DNA from: JBFFSQ01 sp041572275
GTDB lineage: Bacteria; Pseudomonadota; Gammaproteobacteria; SZUA-229
Length of the DNA stretch: 19,285 bases
Direction of reading: 5' to 3'
NCBI GenBank assembly: GCA_041572275.1
Contig: JBFFSQ010000035.1
Span: forward strand, 1 to 19,285
In this document: positions 14,889 through 19,285 of the stretch, in pieces
Layout of the letters: each line of letters begins with the position of its first letter
Numbering within the stretch: position 1 is the stretch's first letter
Program-made: the position numbers and the translations under genes
Notes under the pieces: generated by a model
Seen by the model: the letters and a program-made list of their open reading frames with translations, nothing else
Told to the model about the DNA's origin: nothing
Database searches by the model: none

Positions 14889-15719
14889 ATGAAAAACATC
14901 AGCATTTTTAAACTTTTTGCTTTATTTTTAATTCTTGCCCAAGCTTTTGTTTCAACAGCCCAGGCTAACAAGGAATACCCAGGGCGCGCCCTCTACCCAC
15001 AAGTACCGGTCATTTCCTCTGAAGACTTATATAAAAAACTGGACCAGGCCATTATTATCGATGCCCGTTCAACGGTTGAATATGACACTCTTCGGATCAA
15101 AAGCGCGATTAACATCCCGCTAAGCATGCCTACTGAAGATTTTACTAAACAACTGCAAAAACTACGCGAGCAGAAACCGCACAGTCCTATCGTTTTCTAT
15201 TGCAACGGCCATAGCTGCATGAAATCCTACAAAGCCACACGCAAAGCAATGCTCTATGCCAAACTGGAGAATGTTTATAGTTATGACTCCGGGGTTTTTG
15301 ACTGGACCAAACAGTATCCTGAGCATGCCGAATTACTAGGTCAAAGCCCTGTTCTTCCGCAACAGTTAATATCAAAGCAGGAGCTCAAAAAACACACACT
15401 CCCCGCTCTCGATTTCATCAAGCAAGCAGATGAATCCACTATCATTCTTGATGTACGTGATCGCGTACAACGTGAAGGCTTTTACGTGTTTTCTGGTTAC
15501 GAAAAATCCATACCCATGAGTCAGAAAAACGAACTAATTGCTGCCATCAAGTCTGCCAAGAAAAAGAAGAAGCCGCTATATATCTATGATGCTGTCGGCA
15601 AGCAGGTGCGATGGTTACAGTACTATCTTAAAGCAGAGAACGTCACTCAATACTATTTCATGGAAGGCGGTGCCAAATCTTACTTTAGCATTCCAGTTAA
15701 ACAACTCATGGATTCATAA
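14889..15719 (+). CDS. Secreted two-domain rhodanese, C-terminal domain inactive
   Basis: A 276-residue sulfurtransferase-like protein with a signal peptide (1-26, ending Ala-Gln-Ala), so periplasmic. Domain 1 (about 38-150) has the IIIDARSTVEYD motif (55-66), the active-site loop C105-N-G-H-S-C110 and the FDWTKQYP end. Domain 2 (about 157-272) has ILDVRDRVQREGF (186-198) and a closing FMEGGAKSY, but the catalytic Cys position reads Asp234 in IYDAVGK. In classical two-domain thiosulfate sulfurtransferases the active Cys is in the C-terminal half, so here the activity is in the other half. The start is forced: the signal peptide begins there and no start codon lies between it and an upstream in-frame TAA (14838). 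The substrate is unknown. Confidence 0.85.
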   Translation: MKNISIFKLFALFLILAQAFVSTAQANKEYPGRALYPQVPVISSEDLYKKLDQAIIIDARSTVEYDTLRIKSAINIPLSMPTEDFTKQLQKLREQKPHSPIVFYCNGHSCMKSYKATRKAMLYAKLENVYSYDSGVFDWTKQYPEHAELLGQSPVLPQQLISKQELKKHTLPALDFIKQADESTIILDVRDRVQREGFYVFSGYEKSIPMSQKNELIAAIKSAKKKKKPLYIYDAVGKQVRWLQYYLKAENVTQYYFMEGGAKSYFSIPVKQLMDS

Positions 15720-15745
15720 TTCACGTACTATATTCATAGCCCAAT

Positions 15746-15780
15746 AAAAAAGGCGATAGATTATCTCTATCGCCTTTTTT
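15746..15780. terminator. Bidirectional rho-independent terminator
   Basis: GGCGATAGA (15752-15760), a 5-base loop, and TCTATCGCC (15766-15774) form a perfect 9-bp stem, flanked by a run of A on the left and T on the right (15775-15780). It reads as a terminator on both strands and sits between the convergent ends of the rhodanese gene and the last pil gene. Confidence 0.93.
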
Positions 15781-15805
15781 ATTCTCGGTTTATTAAGCCT
15801 GCTTT

Positions 15806-16945
15806 TTAATTCACCTCAGGCAAATCATCGGTACCTGTTGGGAATTGCAGCGTATCCTCTTTCCTGTTTTGATCAAGCTCAGCCACACCACCACCAAAAT
15901 TAATTTTCCATTCTAAATTACTGCGTGAATCTGCATGCGACAATGCGGTTTTAATATCAATCTTACCTTGTTTGAACAGATTATAGAGTGATTGATCAAA
16001 GGTTTGCATGCCGTCCGCCTCACCTTTCTCCATCACCTCTTTGATTTCATGGAAATCACCTTTACGGATCAATTCAGAAATATAGGGTGAATTAACCAGT
16101 ATCTCGATGGCTGCTACACGTTTGCCATTCAAGCCCACGACCAGGCGTTGTGAAATAATCGCATTCAGATTCATCGACATATCCATAAGAATCTGATTAC
16201 GTGCATCCGGTGGAAAGAAACTGATAATACGATCCAATGTTTGATTGGCATTAACTGAATGCAAAGTCGTCAAACACAAATGTCCAGTATCCGCATACTG
16301 AATTGCTGCCTCCATGGTTTCACGATCACGTACCTCACCGATCATAATAACATCGGGCGCTTCACGCATAGCTTCACGTAAGGCATTTTCATAAGACAAG
16401 GTATCCAGTCCGACTTCACGTTGGCCGACTATGGATTTTTTATGATTAAAGGTGAATTCAATGGGGTCTTCGATAGTTAAAATATGCCCCGGCATATGTT
16501 CGGAACGATGATCAATCATTGAGGCCAGTGAGGTAGATTTACCTGAACCGGTCGCGCCAACGACCAACAGCAGACCTTTACGATCCATCACCAGATCTTT
16601 AAGCTTTTTCGGCAAATTCAAATCATCAATCGATGGTACATCCGCCTTAATATAACGAATCACCATGGACACTTCGCCACGCTGCATATAGACATTGATA
16701 CGAAATCGTCCGACATCCTTGATCGACATACCCATATTCATTTCCAGAGTCGCCTCAAAGCCCATTTGCTGATTTTCATCCATGATGCTATAGGCAATCT
16801 TCTTGGTCATTCCCGGTTCTAAGGGTGACTTACCGATCGGGTGCATTTTACCTTCGATATTCATACTCACCGGTGCACCGGTCGTGAAAAAAATATCTGA
16901 ACCACCACGTTCAGCCATGAGTTTTAAATAGGGTTGGAGATTCAT
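15806..16945 (-). CDS. PilT/PilU-family type IV pilus ATPase, second PilU-like paralogue
   Basis: A 379-residue hexameric secretion-type ATPase of the PilT/PilU family, expected at the cytoplasmic base of the type IV pilus. Walker A GATGSGKST at 130-138, Asp box TIEDPIEF (157-164), Walker B VIMIGEVRD (199-207) and His box TGHLCLTTLH (220-229) are all intact. It lacks the PilT signature AIRNLIRE (here YISELIRK, 288-295) and resembles PilU rather than PilT. It also differs from the neighbouring PilU, for example in VGLDTLSYENALREAMREAPD and in its tail of about 30 polar residues. The start lies 21 bp after the pilU stop with AGG 8 bases upstream, so it is the third gene of a pilT-pilU-pilU2 operon ending at the bidirectional terminator. 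Confidence 0.9.
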   Translation of the reverse strand: MNLQPYLKLMAERGGSDIFFTTGAPVSMNIEGKMHPIGKSPLEPGMTKKIAYSIMDENQQMGFEATLEMNMGMSIKDVGRFRINVYMQRGEVSMVIRYIKADVPSIDDLNLPKKLKDLVMDRKGLLLVVGATGSGKSTSLASMIDHRSEHMPGHILTIEDPIEFTFNHKKSIVGQREVGLDTLSYENALREAMREAPDVIMIGEVRDRETMEAAIQYADTGHLCLTTLHSVNANQTLDRIISFFPPDARNQILMDMSMNLNAIISQRLVVGLNGKRVAAIEILVNSPYISELIRKGDFHEIKEVMEKGEADGMQTFDQSLYNLFKQGKIDIKTALSHADSRSNLEWKINFGGGVAELDQNRKEDTLQFPTGTDDLPEVN

Positions 16946-16966
16946 TCAGCTACCTGGTTATCACTT

Positions 16967-18136
16967 TTATCGTAGACGGTGAGGATTGTCTTTTTCGTCT
17001 TCTTCCATCTTAAGACCATCGATCTCAGACATCAAACTCTGCTTACTGGCATCCTTACCCTGCAGCTTGATACGTAAGCGCAGGTCATTGATAGAGTCTG
17101 CATTACGCAGAGCATCTTCATAGGTAACCATACCGGACTCATACAATTCAAACAGTGCCTGGTCAAATGTCTGCATACCGTATTCATTAGACTTCGACAT
17201 TAGCTCTTTCATTTCATGGACATTGCCCTTGAATATCAGATCAGACATCAATGGTGTGTTCAACATGACTTCTACTGCAGGCACACGTCCCTCGTCCCCT
17301 CGTAAAGGCACCAGACGTTGAGATATAACCGATTTAAGATTCAACGACAAATCCATAAGCAATTGTGGACGACGCTCTTCCGGGAAGAAGTTGATGATAC
17401 GATCAAGCGCCTGGTTAGTACTATTAGCATGCAGGGTAGTCAGACATAAATGCCCCGTTTCAGCAAAAGCAATCGCATATTCCATGGTTTCACGATCACG
17501 AACCTCACCAATCAGAATAACATCAGGCGCCTGACGCAAGGTGTTCTTCAGCGCAATTTCATAACTGTCGGTATCCACACCCACCTCACGCTGAGTCACG
17601 ATACAGTTAGCATGCTGATGCACAAATTCGATCGGATCCTCAATGGTAATAATATGACCGAAACTATTCTGATTACGATAACCGATCATCGATGCCAGTG
17701 ACGTCGACTTACCCGAACCGGTTGCGCCTACAAAGATAACCAGGCCGCGCTTGGTCATGGCGATATCCTGTAACACCTCGGGCAAACTCAATTCATCAAA
17801 ATTAGGAATATCCGATCGAATCACACGCAGCACCATTCCCATAGAACCGCGTTGAGTGAAGGCATTGACACGGAAACGAGACACACCTGGCAAACTAATA
17901 GCGAAGTTCACCTCCTGATTGGCCTCAAACTCACCCAGCTGTTTATCGTTCATGATTGAACGCACCAGCGTCTGGGTGTGCGCAGGTGACAATGCCTGAT
18001 TAGATAATGGTGTCATCTTACCGTCTACTTTCATCGACGGTGCTGCGCCTACAGTAATAAATAAATCGGAGCCGTCTTCCTGCACTAGCTTGCGCAATAA
18101 ATCGTGCATGTAACGTATGGCCTTATCTCTATCCAT
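16967..18136 (-). CDS. pilU: Type IV pilus retraction ATPase PilU
   Basis: PilU assists PilT in retracting type IV pili. The 389-residue product matches Pseudomonas PilU closely in motif order: GSDLFITVGAAPSMKVDG (22-39), Walker A GATGSGKST (137-145), Asp box TIEDPIEF (164-171), CIVTQREVGVDTDSYEIALK (178-197), Walker B VILIGEVRD (206-214), TGHLCLTTLHAN (227-238), and the C-terminal YEDALRNADSINDLRLRIK. The last 30 residues are acidic then basic, typical of PilU and absent from PilT. A GGAG site precedes the ATG. The gap to pilT is 44 bp and to the next gene 21 bp. Confidence 0.95.
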   Translation of the reverse strand: MDRDKAIRYMHDLLRKLVQEDGSDLFITVGAAPSMKVDGKMTPLSNQALSPAHTQTLVRSIMNDKQLGEFEANQEVNFAISLPGVSRFRVNAFTQRGSMGMVLRVIRSDIPNFDELSLPEVLQDIAMTKRGLVIFVGATGSGKSTSLASMIGYRNQNSFGHIITIEDPIEFVHQHANCIVTQREVGVDTDSYEIALKNTLRQAPDVILIGEVRDRETMEYAIAFAETGHLCLTTLHANSTNQALDRIINFFPEERRPQLLMDLSLNLKSVISQRLVPLRGDEGRVPAVEVMLNTPLMSDLIFKGNVHEMKELMSKSNEYGMQTFDQALFELYESGMVTYEDALRNADSINDLRLRIKLQGKDASKQSLMSEIDGLKMEEDEKDNPHRLR

Positions 18137-18180
18137 TCCTGTCTCCGGTTGTGTTATTCAATAATGCTTGTGCCATACAC

Positions 18181-19215
18181 TTAGAAATTATCTTTATTGG
18201 CGGCTTTCTTCATCGCCTCTTCCTTGGTTACAGTACCACGCTCCACCAACTCCTTCAGGTTCTGATCAAGGGTCTGCATACCAATAGACTGTCCAGTCTG
18301 GATCGCCGAATACATCTGGGCAATTTTATTTTCACGAATCAGGTTACGAATAGCCGGGGTACCGATCATAATTTCATGGGCAGCTACGCGTCCACCCCCC
18401 ACTTTTTTCATCAATGTTTGCGAAATAACTGCACGTAATGACTCTGACATCATCGCCCGCACCATATCTTTCTCAGCGGCCGGGAACACATCAACGATAC
18501 GGTCAACGGTTTTTGCTGCCGAGCTGGTATGCAGTGTACCAAAGACCAAATGTCCAGTTTCCGCTGCTGACAATGCCAGTCGTATCGTTTCCAGGTCACG
18601 CATCTCACCTACCAGAATCACATCGGGGTCTTCACGTAACGCTGAACGCAGAGCCTCACTGAAGCCCATAGTATCTCGATGTACCTCACGCTGGTTAACC
18701 AGGCACTTTTTACTTTCATGTACGAATTCTATGGGATCTTCAATGGTGAGAATATGCCCATAGTCATTCTCATTCACATAGTTCACCATACCAGCCAATG
18801 TCGTTGACTTACCAGAGCCGGTAGGGCCGGTTACCAATACTATCCCGCGGGGTGTATTAGCAATATCTTCAAATATTTTAGGTGCCCCCAGCTCTTCCAG
18901 AGTCAGGATTTTTGAGGGGATAGTACGAAAGACTGCACCGGCGCCACGATTGTGATTAAACGCATTAACACGAAAACGGGCGAGACCGGGAATTTCGAAT
19001 GAGAAATCCACTTCCCAGTATTCCTCAAAGGTCTTGCGCTGCTTGTCATTCATGATGTCATAGACCATGGCATGAATGTCTTCATGAGGCATGGCATCGA
19101 CATTTATACGGCGCACATCACCGTCAACACGAATCATCGGTGGTAGGCCAGCGGATAAATGCAAATCCGATGCACCATTTTTCACACCAAAAGCCAATAA
19201 TTGCGCAATATCCAT
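18181..19215 (-). CDS. pilT: Type IV pilus retraction motor ATPase PilT
   Basis: PilT is the hexameric motor that depolymerises type IV pili and drives twitching. At 344 residues the length is standard. Features are ASDLHLSAGLPP (15-26), Walker A GPTGSGKST (130-138), Asp box TIEDPIEF (157-164), Walker B VILVGEMRD (199-207), His box TGHLVFGTLHT (220-230) and the PilT-specific AIRNLIRE (288-295), needed for retraction in studied homologues. GGGGAG lies 5 bases before the ATG. It is the first gene of the pilT-pilU-pilU2 operon. Confidence 0.97.
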   Translation of the reverse strand: MDIAQLLAFGVKNGASDLHLSAGLPPMIRVDGDVRRINVDAMPHEDIHAMVYDIMNDKQRKTFEEYWEVDFSFEIPGLARFRVNAFNHNRGAGAVFRTIPSKILTLEELGAPKIFEDIANTPRGIVLVTGPTGSGKSTTLAGMVNYVNENDYGHILTIEDPIEFVHESKKCLVNQREVHRDTMGFSEALRSALREDPDVILVGEMRDLETIRLALSAAETGHLVFGTLHTSSAAKTVDRIVDVFPAAEKDMVRAMMSESLRAVISQTLMKKVGGGRVAAHEIMIGTPAIRNLIRENKIAQMYSAIQTGQSIGMQTLDQNLKELVERGTVTKEEAMKKAANKDNF

Positions 19216-19249
19216 CAGTACTCCCCGGGAATAGTCTTTTTAAGCTTAT

Positions 19250-19279
19250 AATATAGTTTTTATAGTCAATTTTTCGCAA
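19250..19279 (-). promoter_or_regulatory. Candidate sigma-70 promoter of pilT operon
   Basis: Read on the minus strand, TTGCGA (19279-19274), an 18-bp spacer and TATATT (19255-19250) lie 35 bp upstream of the pilT start. An alternative -35, TTGACT, is nearby but its spacing to an AT-rich -10 is short. Confidence 0.4.
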
Positions 19280-19285
19280 GGCATC

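Overview
The window reads as chromosomal DNA of a gammaproteobacterium. The block gshB - (apbE) - tonB-like - yqgE - yqgF - pyrR - pyrB - catalytically dead pyrC', followed further on by pilU/pilT on the opposite strand, is the arrangement known from Pseudomonas aeruginosa PAO1 (PA0407 down to PA0395). It differs in having an apbE gene next to gshB, two pilU-type genes, and about 9.3 kb of other genes between pyrC' and the pil genes. The species cannot be named from the sequence.

Layout. Positions 1-6482 (+ strand) form a compact, co-directional block: the 3' end of gshB, an ApbE flavin transferase lipoprotein, a TonB-like protein, YqgE, the YqgF/RuvX nuclease, PyrR, aspartate transcarbamoylase PyrB and a dihydroorotase-like PyrC' lacking most metal ligands. 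Several junctions are 1-4 base overlaps, which suggests translational coupling. Positions 6516-13253 (- strand) hold a six-TM, dCache-like diguanylate cyclase, a two-TM ion channel with an unusual filter, a broken small membrane-protein gene, a secreted protein of unknown function, and a large periplasmic double-HtrA protease with the architecture of eukaryotic Nma111/DEG7. Positions 13285-15719 (+ strand) hold split spmA and spmB genes and a secreted two-domain rhodanese. A strong bidirectional terminator separates these from pilT-pilU-pilU2 (- strand, 19215-15806), the type IV pilus retraction ATPases.

Themes. PyrR, PyrB and PyrC' serve pyrimidine synthesis. The TonB-like protein (its P. 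aeruginosa counterpart TonB3 is linked to pilus assembly), the retraction ATPases and possibly the diguanylate cyclase point to surface motility. The double-HtrA protease, secreted rhodanese and secreted unknown protein act in the envelope.

Most interesting non-coding signals: (1) two intergenic copies of one architecture, namely inverted arms, an 8-nt variable spacer and an identical 15-nt motif. Both loops are exactly 23 nt and the arms differ in sequence while still pairing, which suggests a conserved structured element. (2) A hairpin between a strong Shine-Dalgarno sequence and the rhodanese start codon that would shorten a 37-nt spacing to 9 nt. (3) A hidden, stop-interrupted small gene at 9734-9495.
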